Shown piece after piece: positions 36,119-47,792 of a stretch of 64,000 bases of DNA; the first letter of the stretch is position 1, and every line of letters starts with the position of its first letter. This DNA comes from Cherax quadricarinatus. Taxonomy: Eukaryota > Arthropoda > Malacostraca > Decapoda > Parastacidae. Position numbers and translations under genes: made by a program. The notes under the pieces were generated by a model, which saw only the letters and a list, made by a program, of their open reading frames with translations, was not told the DNA's origin and searched no databases. The stretch lies in contig NW_027196448.1 of NCBI RefSeq assembly GCF_038502225.1, positions 26,890 through 90,889 of the forward strand, read 5' to 3'.

Positions 36119-38990
36119 CTACTGGGCCCTCTCTCTCCCCGCTCCATGAGCTTTATCAAACCTCGTCTTAAAACTGTGTATGGTTCCTGCCTCCACTACG
36201 TCATTTTCTAGGCTATTCCACTGCCTGACAACTCTATGACTGAAGAAATACTTCCTAATATCTCTCTGACTCATTTGTGTCTTCAACTTCCAATTGTGGC
36301 CTCTTGTTTCTGTGTCCCCTCCCTGGAACATCCTGTCTTTGTCCACCTTGTCTATTCCACGCAGAATTTTATATATCGTTATCATGTCTCCCCTGACCCT
36401 TCTGTCCTCCAGTGTCGTCAGGCCGATTTCCCTTAATCTTTCTTCATAGGACATTCCCCTTAGCTCTGGAACTAACCTTGTCGCAAACGTTTGTACTTTC
36501 TCTAGTTTCTTGACGTGCTTTATCAAGTGCGGGTTCCAAACAGGTGCTGCATACTCCAGTATGGACCTGACATACACGGTGTACAGTGTCTTGAACGATT
36601 CCTTACTAAGGTATCGGAATGCTGTTTTCAGGTTTGCCAGGCGCCCATATGCTGCAGCAGTTATCTGATTGATGTGTGCTTCCGGAGACATGCTCGGTGT
36701 TATACTCACCCCAAGATCTTTCTCCTTGAGTGAGGTTTGCAGTCTTTGGCCACCTAGCCTATACTCTGTCTGTGGTCTTCTGTGCCCTTCCCCTATCTTC
36801 ATGACTTTGCATTTGGCAGGATTAAATTCGAGAAGCCATTTGCTGGACCAGGTGTCCAGTCTGTCCAGGTCTCTTTGAAGTCCTGCCTGGTCCTCATCTG
36901 ATTTAATTCTCCTCATTAACTTCACATCATCTGCAAACAGGGACACTTCTGAGTCTAACCCTTCCATCATGTCGTTCACATATACCAAAAATAACACTGG
37001 TCCTAGGACCGACCCCTGTGGGACCCCGCTCGTCACAGGTGCCCACTGTGATACATCATTACGTACCATGACTCGTTGTTGCCTCCCTGTCAGGTATTCT
37101 CTGATCCATTGCAGTGCCCTTCCTGTTATATGCGCCTGATGCTCTAGCTTCTGCACTAATCTCTTGTGAGGAACTGTGTCAAAGGCCTTCTTGCAGTCCA
37201 AGAAGATGCAATCAACCCACCCCTCTCTCTCTTGTCTTACTTCTGTTATTTTATCATAAAACTCCAGAAGGTTTGTGACACAGGATTTGCCTTCCATGAA
37301 TCCGTGCTGGTTGGCATTTATACTCTTGTTCCGTTCCAGGTGCTCCACCACTCTCCTCCTGATAATCTTCTCCATAACTTTGCATACTATACACGTCAGT
37401 GACACAGGTCTACAGTTTAGTGCCTCTTTTCTGTCTCCTTTTTTAAAAATGGGAACTACATTTGCCGTCTTCTATACCTCAGGTAGTTGCCCAGTTTCCA
37501 GGGACGTGTTGAAGATTGTGGTAAGTGGCACGCACAACATATCTGCTCCCTCTCTAAGGATCCACTGGGAGATGTTGTCCGGTCCCATTGCCTTTGAGGT
37601 ATCGATGTCCCTTAGCAGTTTCTTCACCTCCTCCTCATCTGTATGTATGTCGTCCAACACTTGTTGGTGTATTCCTTGCTGGTGTCCCCATTTGGTCTGT
37701 CCCCCCAGAGTCCTTCCTGTCTCTACTGTAAATAGTTCCTTAAATCTCGTGTTGAGCTCCTCGCATACCTCTTGATCGTTTCTTGTGAGTTCTCCACCTT
37801 CTTTCCTCAGCCTTATCACCTGGTCCTTGACTGTTGTCTTCCTCCTAATGTGGCTATACAGCAGTTTCGGGTCAGATTTGACTTCGATGCTATGTCGTTT
37901 TCATACTGTCGCTGGGCCTCCCTCCTTATCTGTGCATACTCGTTTCTGGCTCTTCTACTAATCTCCTTGTTTTCCTGGGTCCTATGCCTCCTGTACCTTT
38001 TCCATTCTCTGTTGCACTTAGTTTTTGCCTCCCTACACCTTCGGGTAAACAAAGGACTCGTTTTGGTCTTCCTATTATTTCTGTTTCCCTTGGGAACAAA
38101 CCTTTCCTCTGCCTCCTTGCACTTTGTTGCCACATATTCCATCTCGTTTACTGATTTTCCTACCATTTCTCTGTCCCACTGAACCTCCTGCAGGAAGTTT
38201 CTCATACCTGTGTAGTCCCCCTTTTATAGTTTGGCCTGTCCCCTTCAGTTCCTGTTACCTTCTCTACTTGTAAATCTACTATATAATCAAAACTCAGAAC
38301 CACGTGATCGCTAGCTCCAAGGGGCCTCTCGTAAGTGATGTCCTCAATGTCTGAACTGCTCAGGGTGAACACAAGATCCAGTCTTGCTGGTTCATCCTCC
38401 CCCTCTCTCTCTGGTTGTGTCCCTGACATGTTGATGCATGAGGTTTTCAAGTACCACATCCATCATCTTGGCTCTCCATGATTCGGGACCCCCATGTGGC
38501 TCCAGGTTTTCCCAGTCGATCTCCCTGTGGTTGAAATCGCCCATTACCAGTAACTTTGCTCTGCTCGAGTGAGCTCTTCTTGCCACCTCAGCCAGTGTGT
38601 CCACCATCACCCTGTTGTTTTCTTCGTACTCCTCTCTTGGCCTCCTGCAGTTCTGTGGTGGGTTATACATCACTCCAATGACTACTTTATGTTCTCCGGA
38701 CTGAATTGTACCTACAATGTAGTCTCTTTCTCCAATCATGTCCATGCCTTCCATTTCCTCAAATCCCCATCGGTGTTTTATGAGCAGTGCAACCCCTCCT
38801 CCCCCTCTACTCCTTCTATCTTTCCTCAGGATCTGATATCCCATTGGGAAGATTGTGTCTGTTATTGTCTCAGCAAGTTTTGTTTCTATGACTGCTATGA
38901 TGTCTGGGGATTTTTCACTGATTCTTTCGTTCTACTCCTCATGTTTATTCGTTATTCCATCCGCGTTTGTGTACCAAACTTTCAGTTTCT
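36119..38990 (-). pseudogene. LINE ORF2 (endonuclease plus reverse transcriptase), copy A, broken
   Basis: APE-type endonuclease followed by reverse transcriptase. Endonuclease signs are WYTNADGITNK, IETKL, GYQILRKDRRSRGGGG, MGDFNHREIDWENL and GASDHVVLSF. RT signs are CRPVSLTCIVCKVMEKIIRR, IFLDCKKAFDTVPH, SGVPQGSVLGPVLFL, and FADD at 36926-36937. Lesions visible on the minus strand are a TAG at 38932-38934 in place of the Trp of copy B (EEW), frame changes near 38400-38460, 38205 and 37817, and a TAG at 37472-37474 after LPEV. From 37819 to 36119 the frame is otherwise continuous. It cannot make a full protein as it stands. Confidence 0.88.
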
Positions 38991-39193
38991 TTTCTATCGT
39001 TGTGGTCATGCAAGAATATTGGGGTTGGGGGAGCGAGACCCTTGGCGGGGCCTATATGGGGCTGTGGTGTAGGTGGGGTTTGTGATGATGGGGGTGGGGT
39101 CAGAATGCCCATAAGGGACAGCTGTTGGGGTGAGGTTTGTGATATGGGGGTTGGTGGCAGAGGGAACAGTGAGTGGGTTGTAGTATAGGTTGC

Positions 39194-39959
39194 TCAGTTG
39201 CGTTGGGAATGTCGCGGTTGGAGTCTTTTGGTGGGAGATTCTGTGGGGTGTGTTTGCCCTTCCTCCTGTGTCTGGGTCCTGCTCATCTTCGTCATTGCCT
39301 CTCGTTCCTCCTTGCGTCTCTGTACCCTCTCTTTCAGTGTAGTCCTTTCTTCTTGTGTTCTTTCGCGGTCGAGGTATACTCTCTGGTACCCCTGTTTGTC
39401 CCTCAGTCTTGCTTTCTCTTTCAGAATCCTGGTTCGAACTGATTCTTCCTTGAAAATTACTTTGACAGGCCGTATCCTTCCACTCGCAAACCACCCAATT
39501 CTCTGAAAATTTGTCACCTGGGTCATATCGCCCTCACGTATTGTTTTCATGATGCCCTCAATCATTTTTTTCTCCTCCTGTTTTATTTCTTCAAAGTTGG
39601 CCCCCTTGGCTTCTTGGAGCCCGTACACAAAAACTGACCTCGCCCTTTCCTCCTCCCACTGAGTCTCCATCTGCGTCCTCTGAGGCATTTTATTTCCTTC
39701 CATTGACATGTTCTTGCCTTCAGTCCCTGTCATATCTGAAACTTCTATTCTCAGTGGACTGTCTTTCCTGACCAGCTGTCCCTTGCTACTGCAGTTGGCT
39801 GTTAGAATCTCTGCATATAGCATACATTCATTGTCTTCGGACCTGTCATTTGATCTTAGTGTGCTCGTCGTCTTTTCCCTGGCCCCACGTGGGTCTGATT
39901 GGGCCTTCACATACGGCATGTCTCCTTTGTTGCTTACCGTCCCCTTGTCTGCGCCTGAC

Positions 39960-39961
<2 letters not shown>
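39194..39961 (-). CDS. LINE ORF1 protein (nucleic-acid-binding, RRM-like)
   Basis: 255 codons from the ATG at 39959-39961. ORF1 proteins of CR1-type LINEs bind the element RNA and form the particle needed for retrotransposition. The acidic and basic N-terminal half has no motif I can name. The middle shows [13 protein letters not shown], then [20 protein letters not shown] and [20 protein letters not shown], which resembles the RRM-like core seen in CR1-type ORF1 proteins. The C terminus is charged ([11 protein letters not shown]). The upstream frame is only Thr-His microsatellite, so I set the start at the first ATG next to it. The frame is intact, unlike ORF2 downstream. The start may be an accidental truncation point. 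Confidence 0.72.

Positions 39962-40018
<57 letters not shown>
39962..40018. repeat. (TG)n microsatellite
   Basis: Pure TG run at the 5' border of LINE copy A. Confidence 0.98.
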
Positions 40019-40019
<1 letters not shown>

Positions 40020-40063
40020 CTCACCTATTTGTGGTTGCAGGGGTCGAGTTATAGCTCCTGGCC

Positions 40064-40065
<2 letters not shown>
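40019..40065 (-). mobile_element. 47-bp LINE 3'-end fragment between two (TG)n runs
   Basis: TCTCACCTATTTGTGGTTGC, AGGGGTCGAGTTATAGC and TCCTGGCCC match the CR1-like LINE 3' terminus. (TG)n lies on both sides. Confidence 0.85.
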
Positions 40066-40134
<69 letters not shown>

Positions 40135-40162
40135 CGTGTGCGCGCGCGCGCGCAAACGCGTG
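40066..40162. repeat. (TG)n with a (GC)n end
   Basis: TG run followed by TATGTG variants and a GCGCGCGCGCGC stretch at 40140-40152. Confidence 0.95.
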
Positions 40163-40589
40163 TGTGAACGATATCTGTTTCTTTTTGAATCGTTCAGTTG
40201 CCTGAAAGGGTTCACTCTATAAATACTTCAGGTCTGAAATGCAGTTTTTACTCCCGAAATCGATGCATTTAAGACAATACTTGCGGATGACCTATATTAA
40301 TGCACGAAATGTGTATATGTCACTGTATGACCCGTACGGCTTTAACGCTTTTCCCACAGTTTTAATTAACATATGCAGTGTGACTTTGTAAATGGACCAA
40401 GTCGGACCGAAACGTCGTCGTAAGCTCCTCACTCCTACGTTCGGGTTATTTGTGTATTAACTCACGCTTTTTTGAATCATCTCAAAAAACATTAAGTCCA
40501 GGCGCTCTCGTTACAGTTCTAATATATTCTTTTTTTTTCATTAAAGTCAAGTACACGTTAAACGATTTTAGGATATTACAGGAGAATGT
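40163..40589. other. Intergenic sequence, one possible dispersed-repeat fragment
   Basis: ACCAAGTCGGACCGAAACG at about 40398 recalls the 'CGAAACG' dispersed sequences but is not a clear family D copy. Nothing else. Confidence 0.4.
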
Positions 40590-41764
40590 GAGTGTGTGGA
40601 AGTGCAGGTGTGTGTGTGTGTGTGTTGGTGAGTCGTGCAGGTGTGTGTGTGTGTTGGTGAGTCGTTCAGGTGTGTGTGTTGGTGTTGGAGAGTCGTGCTG
40701 GTGTGTGTGTGTGTGTGTTGGTGAGTCGTGCTGGTGTGTGTGTGTGTGTGTTGGTGAGTCGTGCAGGTGTGTGTGTGTGTGTGTTGGTGAGTCGTTCAGG
40801 TGTGTGTGTTGGTGTTGGAGAGTCGTGCTGGTGTGTGTGTGTGTGTTGGTGAGTCGTGCAGGTGTGTGTGTGTGTGTGTTGGTGAGTCGTGCAGGTGTGT
40901 GTGTGTGTTGGTGAGTCGTGCAGGTGTGTGTGTGTGTTGGTGAGTCGTGCAGGTGTGTGTGTGTGTGTTGGTGAGTCGTGCAGGTGTGTGTGTGTGTGTG
41001 TTGGTGAGTCGTGCAGGTGTGTGTGTGTGTTGGTGAGCCGTGCAGGTGTGTGTGTTGGTGTTGGTGAGTCGTGCAGGTGTGTGTGTGTGTGTTGGTGAGT
41101 CGTGCAGGTGTGTGTGTGTTGGTGAGTCGTGCAGGTGTGTGTGTTGGTGAGTCGTGCAGGTGTGTGTGTGTGTTGGTGAGTCGTGCAGGTGTGTGTGTGT
41201 GTGTTGGTGAGTCGTGCAGGTGTGTGTGTGTTGGTGAGTCGTGCAGGTGTGTGTGTGGGTTGGTGAGACGTGCAGGTGTGTGTGTTGGTGTTGGTGAGTC
41301 GTGCAGGTGTGTGTGTGTGTTGGTGAGTCGTGCAGGTGTGTGTGTGTTGGTGAGTCGTGCAGGTGTGTGTTGGTGAGTCGTGCAGGTGTGTGTGTGTGTT
41401 GGTGAGTCGTGCAGGTGTGTGTGTTGGTGAGTCTTTCAGGTGTGTGTGTTGGTGAGTCGTGCAAGTGTGTGTGTGTTGGTGAATCGTGCAGGTGTGTGTG
41501 TGTGTGTTTGTGAGTCGTGCAGGTGTGTGTTGGTGAGTCGTGCAGGTGTGTGTGTTGGTGAGTCGTGCAGGTGTGTGTGTGTGTTGGTGAGTCGTGCAGG
41601 TGTGTGTGTGTGTGTGTTGGTCAGTCGTGCAGGTGTGTGTGTGTGTGTGTGTGTGTTGGTGAGTCGTGCAGGTGTGTGTGTGTGTTGATGAGTCGTGCAG
41701 GTGAGTGTGTGTGTGTTGGTGAGTCGTGCAGGTGTGTGTGTGTGTGTGTTGGTGAGTCGTGCAG
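40590..41764. repeat. TG-rich minisatellite, left part (split by LINE copy B)
   Basis: The unit is (TG)n followed by TTGGTGAGTCGTGCAGG, 22 to 38 bp depending on TG number. The same array resumes at 44893 on the far side of the LINE. Confidence 0.95.
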
Positions 41765-44700
41765 GTACTCACCTATTTGTACTCACCTATTTGTGGTTGC
41801 AGGGGTCGAGTCACAGCTCCTGGCCGCGCCTCTTCGCTGATTGCTACTAGGTCCTCTCTCTCCCTGCCCCATGAGCTCTATCATACCTCGCCTTAAAACT
41901 GTGTATGGTTCCTGCCTCCACTACATCCCTTTCTAGGCTATTCCATGGCCTGACTACTCTATGACTGAAGAAATACTTCCTAACATCCCTTTGATTCATC
42001 TGAGTCTTCAACTTCCAATTGTGACCTCTTGTGTCTGTGTCCCATCTCTGGAACATCCCGTCTTTGTCCACCTTGTCTATTCCGCGCAGTATTTTATATG
42101 TCGTTATCATGTCTCCCCTGACCCTCCTGTCCTCCAGTGTCGTCAGGCCGATTTCCCTCAACCTTTCTTCGTAGGACAATCCCCGTAGCTCTGGGACTAG
42201 TCTTGTTGCAAACCTTTGCATTTTCTCTAATTTCTAGACGTGCTTGACTAGGTGTGGATTCCAAACTGGTGCTGCATACTCCAGTATGGGCCTGACGTAG
42301 ATGGTATACAGAGTCTTAAACGAATCCTTACTGAGGTATCGGAACGCTATCCGTAGGTTTGCCAGGCGCCCGTATGCTGCAGCAGTTATCTGATTGATGT
42401 GCTCCTCAGGAGATATGCTCGGTGTTATACTCACCCCCAGATCTTTTTCCTTGAGTGAGGTTTGCAGTCTTTGGCCATCTAAACTATATTGTGTCTGCGG
42501 TCTTCTTTGCCCTTCCCCAATCTTCATGACTTTGCATTTGGCAGGGTTAAATTCAAGGAGCCAGTTGCTGGACCAGGCTTGTAGCCTGTCCAGGTCTCTT
42601 TGTAGTCCTGCCTGATCCTCGTCCGATTTGATTCTTCTCATTAACTTCGCATCATCTGCAAACAAGGACACTTCTGAGTCTATCCCTTCCGTTATGTCGT
42701 TCACATATACCAAGAACAGAACAGGTCCTAGGACTGACCCCTGTGGAACCCCGCTTGTCACAGGCGCCCACTCTGACACCTCGTCGCGTACCATGACTCG
42801 TTGTTGCCTCCCTGTCAGATATTCTCTGATCCAATGCAGTGCCTTTCCTGTTATGTGTGCCTGATCCTCTAGCTTTTGCAGTAACCTCTTGTGAGGAACT
42901 GTGTCGAAGGCCTTCTTGCAGTCCAAAAATATGCAGTCGATCCACCCCTCTCTCCCTTGTCTTACTTCTGTCACCTTGTCATAAAACTCTAGTAGGTTTG
43001 TGCCACAGGATTTTCCTTCCCTGAAACCGTGCTGGTTGTCAATTATACACTTGTTTCTTTCCAGGTGCCCCACCACTCTCCTCCTGATGATCTTCTCCAT
43101 GACCTTGCATACTATACACGTTAGTGATACAGGTCTGTAGTTTAGTGCCTCATGTCTGTCTCCCTTTTTTAAAATTGGGACTACATTTGCCATTTTCTAT
43201 ACCTCAGGGAGTTGCCCAGTTTCAAATGATGTGTTGAAGATCTTTGTTAATGGCTCACACAATATCTCTGCTCCCTCTTTAAGGACCCATGGAGAGATGT
43301 TGTCTGGTCCCACCGCCTTTGAGGTGTCAAGTTCGCATAGCAGCTTCTTCACCTCCTCCTTGGTTATATGTACCTCATCCAGCACTTGCTGGTGTGCCCC
43401 CCAGTTCTGATTTCTTGGAGTCCTACTGGTTTCCACTGTAAATACCTCTTTAAATCTTGTGTTGAGCTCCTGACAAACCTCTCGGTCGTTTCTTGTGAAT
43501 TCCCCATCACCCTTCCTCAGTCTGATTACCTGGTCCTTGACTGTTGTTTTCCTCCTGATGTGGCTGTACAACAGCTTCGGGTCAGTCTTTACTTTTGATG
43601 CTATGTCATTTTCATATTGTCTCTGAGCCTCCCTTCTTATCTGTGTATATTCGTTTCTGGCTCTTCGGCTGATTTCTTTATTTTCCTGAGTTCTCTGTCT
43701 TCTGTACCTTTTCCATTCTCTAGTAGACCTAGTTTTTGCCTCCCTACACCTTTGGGTGAACCAAGGACTCGTTCTGTTCTTCCCATTATTTCTGTTTCCC
43801 TTGGGAACAAACCTCTCCTCTGCCTCCTTGCATTTTGTTGCTACATAGTCCATCATTTCTTGTACTGGTTTTCCTGTCAGTTCCCTCTCCCACTGAATGT
43901 CTTGAAGGAAGTTCCTCATGCCTGAGTAGTTCCCCCTTTTGTAGTTTGGTTTTTCCCAGCCTATTCCTGCTGCTCTCTCCACTTGGAGCTCAACTATGTA
44001 GTCGAAGCACAGAACCACATGATCACTAGCTCCCAGGGGCCTTTCATACATGATACCCTCGATGTCCGAACTACTCATGGTGAATACAAGGTCCAGCCTT
44101 GCTGGTTCATCCTCTCCTCTCTCTCTGGTAGTGTCTCTAACATGTTGATGCATGAGGTTTTCCAGTACCACATCCATCATCTTGGCTCTCCATGTTTCGG
44201 GACCCCCATGGGGCTCCAGGTTTTCCCAGTCAATCTCCTTGTGATTGAAATCACCCATAACTAGTAACTTTGCTCCCCCCATGTGTGCTCTCCTGGCCAC
44301 CTCGGCTAGTGTGTCGATCATTGCTCTGTTGCTCTCATCATATTCTTCTCTTGGCCTCCTGCAGTTTTGTGGTGAGTTGCACATTACTGCAATTATCACC
44401 TTATGTCCCTCAGACTGGATTGTTCCTACTAAGTAGTCCCTTTCGCCCGTGCCATCCATTCCTTCCATTTTCTCAAAACCCCACTGGTTTTTAATGAGCA
44501 GTGCAACTCCTCCTCACCCTCTCCTCCCTCTGTCTTTCCTGAGGATTTGATATCCGGATGGAAAGATTGAATCTGTTATTATTCTGGTGAGTTTTGTTTC
44601 TGTGAGTGCTATTATGTCTGGGGATGTCTCTTTGATTCTTTCGTGCCACTCCTCATACTTGTTTGTTATTCCATCTGCATTTGTATACCATACCTTCAAC

Positions 44701-44892
44701 TTCTTTTCTAAGACTGTGGTCTGGGAGGTATATTGGGGTTGGGGAAGTGGGAGACCTGGTAAGGAACTATGGGTTGTTGCTGTGGGGGTGGAGTTTGTAA
44801 TGTAGTGGGTGGGGGCATTGGATGTGGCATGGGTGTTTTGATTTAGAGTGTTTGGTTGCACTGGGGTTGACCTGGTTGGGAGGCTTCTATAG
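41765..44892 (-). mobile_element. CR1-like LINE, copy B (ORF2), inserted in a minisatellite
   Basis: 3' end on the minus strand with two copies of the 14-bp tail unit (plus strand GTACTCACCTATTT twice). 5' truncation falls just upstream of ORF2, so ORF1 is absent. The left flank ends CGTGCAG and the right flank restarts GTGTGTGTG, so the LINE sits exactly within one minisatellite unit. No target duplication longer than about 2 bp is visible. Confidence 0.93.
41847..44861 (-). pseudogene. LINE ORF2 (endonuclease plus reverse transcriptase), copy B, three stops in one frame
   Basis: A single frame of 1005 codons is maintained from 44861 to 41847 with only three in-frame stops: TGA at 44514-44516, TAG at 43197-43199 and TAG at 42234-42236. 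Endonuclease signs are WYTNADGITNKYEEW, LTETKL, MGDFNHKEIDWENL and GASDHVVLCF. RT signs are LNYRPVSLTCIVCKVMEKI, IFLDCKKAFDTVPH, SGVPQGSVLGPVLFLVYVND and FADD at 42651-42662. The conserved C-terminal segment is RFATRLVPELRGLSYEERLR. There are no frameshifts, so it is younger or less decayed than copy A. The TAG at 43197 is at the same site as the TAG in copy A. Confidence 0.92.
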
Positions 44893-45463
44893 GTGTGTGT
44901 GTGTGTGTGTGTGTGTTGGTGAGTCGTGCAGGTGTGTGTGTGTTGGTGAGTCGTGCAGGTGTGTGTGTGTTGGTGAGTCGTGCAAGTGTGTGTGTTGGTG
45001 AGTCGTGCAGGTGTGTGTGTGTTGGTGAGTCGTGCAGGTGTGTGTGTGTTGGTGAGTCGTGCAGGTGTGTGTGTTGGTGAGTCGTGCAGGTGTGTGTGTG
45101 TGTGTGTGTGTTGGTGAGTCGTGCAGGTGTGTGTGTGTTGGTGAGTCGTGCAGGTGTGTGTGTGTTGGTGAGTCGTGCAGGTGTGTGTGTGTTGGTGAGG
45201 CGTGCAGGTGTGTGTGTGTTGGTGAGTCGTGCAGGTGTGTGTGTGTTGGTGAGTCGTGCAGGTGTGTGTGTTGGTGAGTCGTGCAGGTGTGTGTTGGTGA
45301 GTCGTGCAGGTGTGTGTGTTGGTGAGTCGTGCAGGTGTGTGTGTGTGTGTGTGTTGGTGAGTCGTGAAGGTGTGTGGGTGTGTTGGTGAGTCGTGCAGGT
45401 GTGGGTGTGTGTTGGTGAGTCGTGCAGGTGTGGGTGTGTGTGTGTTGGTGAGTCGTGCAGGTG
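44893..45463. repeat. TG-rich minisatellite, right part
   Basis: Same unit as 40590-41764 ((TG)n TTGGTGAGTCGTGCAGG). The last units near 45370-45460 carry GTGGGTGTG variants. Confidence 0.95.
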
Positions 45464-45715
45464 TAATTACGTGGAGAGAGGGAGAGGGAGGGAGGGTGGT
45501 AGAAAGGGAAGAAGGGACGATAATAGGGAGGATGGATGGATGGGAGGGAGGGAGCGGGGAAAATAAAGAGGAGGAGGCAAGGAAGGGACAGATGGAGAGA
45601 CAGGGACGGGAGGGAATGAGAGGTGAGGAGGGAGGGAGAGGTAAGGGGGAGGAAGGGAGGGAGTAGTAAGGAGGGAGGGAGGGAGGGAGAGGTAAGGAGG
45701 GAAGGAAAGGTTAGA
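45464..45715. repeat. Purine-rich (GGGA)n-like tract
   Basis: Low-complexity GGGAGGGA/GGAAGGG sequence, with GA:CT strand asymmetry. Confidence 0.85.
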
Positions 45716-46349
45716 CTGGTGCTGAGGTTCCCCACCATTACACACAATCTCAGTATTAGATGCAGATTTGCGAATTTTCGCAATTATGAAAGTCATAATT
45801 GCAGCCTAGGTTATTTTTGCATCATAGTTCACACAGTACACTGTTTATGGTCCATTTTTTTCAGTTCGTGAAGAGAAAACCATGTGGCAAGTGATGGTGA
45901 ATGTGATTTCTTCTTTCCTCAGACATCATAATACCTCCCAGACTTGACATTCCTCTCACTTCTACATTTTAATAATATTTCTACCCATGAAGTACCTTTG
46001 GGAGACATTGTTTTGCTTGTACTAAGTTGGGTGGCACATTTTCATGGCCTCTTTACATTAAACATTAAAAAACATGTATTTCTAACCTAAGCTGATTAGT
46101 TTTAATACAATAATTAGCCCAGTTAAAATCGATCCTATTATGTCTTAGAACCAAAAATTAGATTACTTACACCCGCCTCCTGACAGGTTAGGTGCGGGGG
46201 CGTGAGACCCCCACTGCCACCTCCTGACAAGGCGGTGTGGGGGTTAGAACGCTTTAGAAAAAAGACATTTCATAACCCGTTTCACATTCATAACTTATTT
46301 ATCTTACGTAAACCGAAGTAAACTATGACAACGCCGGATTATTGTGATA
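45716..46349. other. Intergenic sequence, nothing recognised
   Basis: AT-rich, with a GC-rich patch at 46165-46245 containing GGGGGCGTGAGACCCCC, a short palindrome. No gene. Confidence 0.5.

Positions 46350-46431
<82 letters not shown>
46350..46431. repeat. (TA)n microsatellite
   Basis: Pure TA run. Confidence 0.98.
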
Positions 46432-46433
<2 letters not shown>

Positions 46434-46900
46434 CTTTCTTTCAACACACCGGCCGTATCCCACCAAGGCAGGGTGGCCCAAAAAGAAAAACGAAAGTTTC
46501 TCTCTTAAATTTAGTAATTTATACGGGAGAAGGGGTTACTAGCCCCTTGCTCCCGGCATTTTAATTGCCTCTTACAACACGCATGGCTTACGGAGGAAGA
46601 ATTCTGTTCCACTTCCCCATGGAGATAAGAGGCAATAAACAAGAACAAGAATTAGAAAGAAAATAGAAGAATACCCAGAGGGGTGTGTATATATATGCTT
46701 GTACATGTATGTGTAGTGTGACCTAAGTGTAAGTAGAAGTAGCAAGACATACCTGAAATCTTGCATGTTTATGAGACAGAAAAAAGGACACCAGCAATCT
46801 TACCATCATGTAAAACAATTACAGGTTTTTGTTTTACACTCACTTGGCAGGACGGTAGTACCTCCCTGGGTGGTTGCTGTCTACCAACCTTCTACCTACA
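46432..46900. repeat. Dispersed repeat family G, copy 1
   Basis: CGGCCGTATCCCACCAAGGC and AGGGTGGCCCAAAAAG, followed by TTACTAGCCCCTTGCTCCCG and further low-copy-looking sequence. A short inverted relative is at 55376-55515 (ACCCTGCCTCGGTGGGAGAC). Confidence 0.65.
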
Positions 46901-47085
46901 TATACTTCTACGTATATATATATATATATATACGTTTTACAGGCGTTATACACATACCGTGAGGGGAGGTGTTTATCCATCCCAGGAGGAAGGTTTGGCT
47001 TGCCAATTCACAGGATCTTCATATATACACACACACTTCTACATAACACATTTGCATATCCAATAAATACTGACGAGGCGTCAGT

Positions 47086-47133
<48 letters not shown>

Positions 47134-47446
47134 GAGAGAACGAGAGAGAGAGAGAAAGCTAGCGAGCATGAATGAATGAAGAGGCGAACGAATTAGTCAA
47201 TGAACGATGAGATAGAGAATGGTGGAACTACACGTGAGAGTTCTGTTTGATGAAGAAATTGTACGCCCAAGGCAGTGTTTACAATTATTATGAGAGAAAA
47301 TTTCGTTTGTACCTTCGCCCAGGCAAAGAAGAACAATTTAATTGAAACATTTAAAATTGAATATTAAAAAATTAGTATCGACCTGCCATTTTTTCTGGAC
47401 ACTAATCTACGGAAGCATAAGATAGTCACCTAATTTTTAACGTTAA
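46901..47446. other. Intergenic sequence with short microsatellites
   Basis: (TA)n at 46914-46932 and (GA)n at 47089-47156. Nothing else recognised. Confidence 0.6.
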
Positions 47447-47615
47447 GTTAGGTAAGATTTGTCAAGAAACAGGACAAGTGTTTCCAGACGCGGGTCTTGT
47501 CATATGATGATCCGCAGCTGGAGCTTTTGGTCATCTAACCGAGACCTTCCACTGGCTTACCCGTCCACCCATTCAAAAATTATGGTTATGATTATAACCA
47601 TAATCATAACCACAA
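47447..47615 (-). repeat. Dispersed repeat family C, copy 3
   Basis: Inverse orientation of copies 1 and 2: AAACAGGACAAGTGTTTCC, GGGTCTTGTCATATGATGAT, TTTTGGTCATCTAACCGAGA, ending in ATGGTTATGATTATAACC, a near-palindrome. Confidence 0.85.
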
Positions 47616-47792
47616 CCAAATTAGCTGTCCTTTCAGGTTTATTTTTAAGTGTTTATTTTGTATGCGATTTGTTGTTTTTAGAACAGTAGATTGTATAATT
47701 ACTTGTATTTATAAATACATTGTCTAAGAATGTACTTAGAATTTTGTACTCTCTTCATTTCTAGGCCCGAGTTAGCTTTTTGAGGTTGGGTT

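Larger units (their letters stand above)
36053..39961 (-). mobile_element. CR1-like LINE, copy A (ORF1 and ORF2)
   Basis: Minus-strand non-LTR element of about 3.9 kb with ORF1 (39194-39961) and a broken ORF2 (36119-38990). The 3' end is (reverse complement of) GTACTCACCTATTTGTGGTT. The 5' side stops exactly at (TG)n, at the ORF1 ATG, so any 5' UTR is absent. Copy B at 41765-44892 gives an aligned reference. Confidence 0.9.

Noticed and set aside
40666..41772. 368-codon Thr/His-rich minus-strand frame
   Set aside because: It is the translation of a TG-rich minisatellite with variable dinucleotide number, and has no other features.
36119..44468. Plus-strand frames overlapping the LINEs (60-170 codons)
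   Set aside because: They are antisense shadows of LINE ORF1/ORF2; the minus-strand frames carry the RT and endonuclease motifs.
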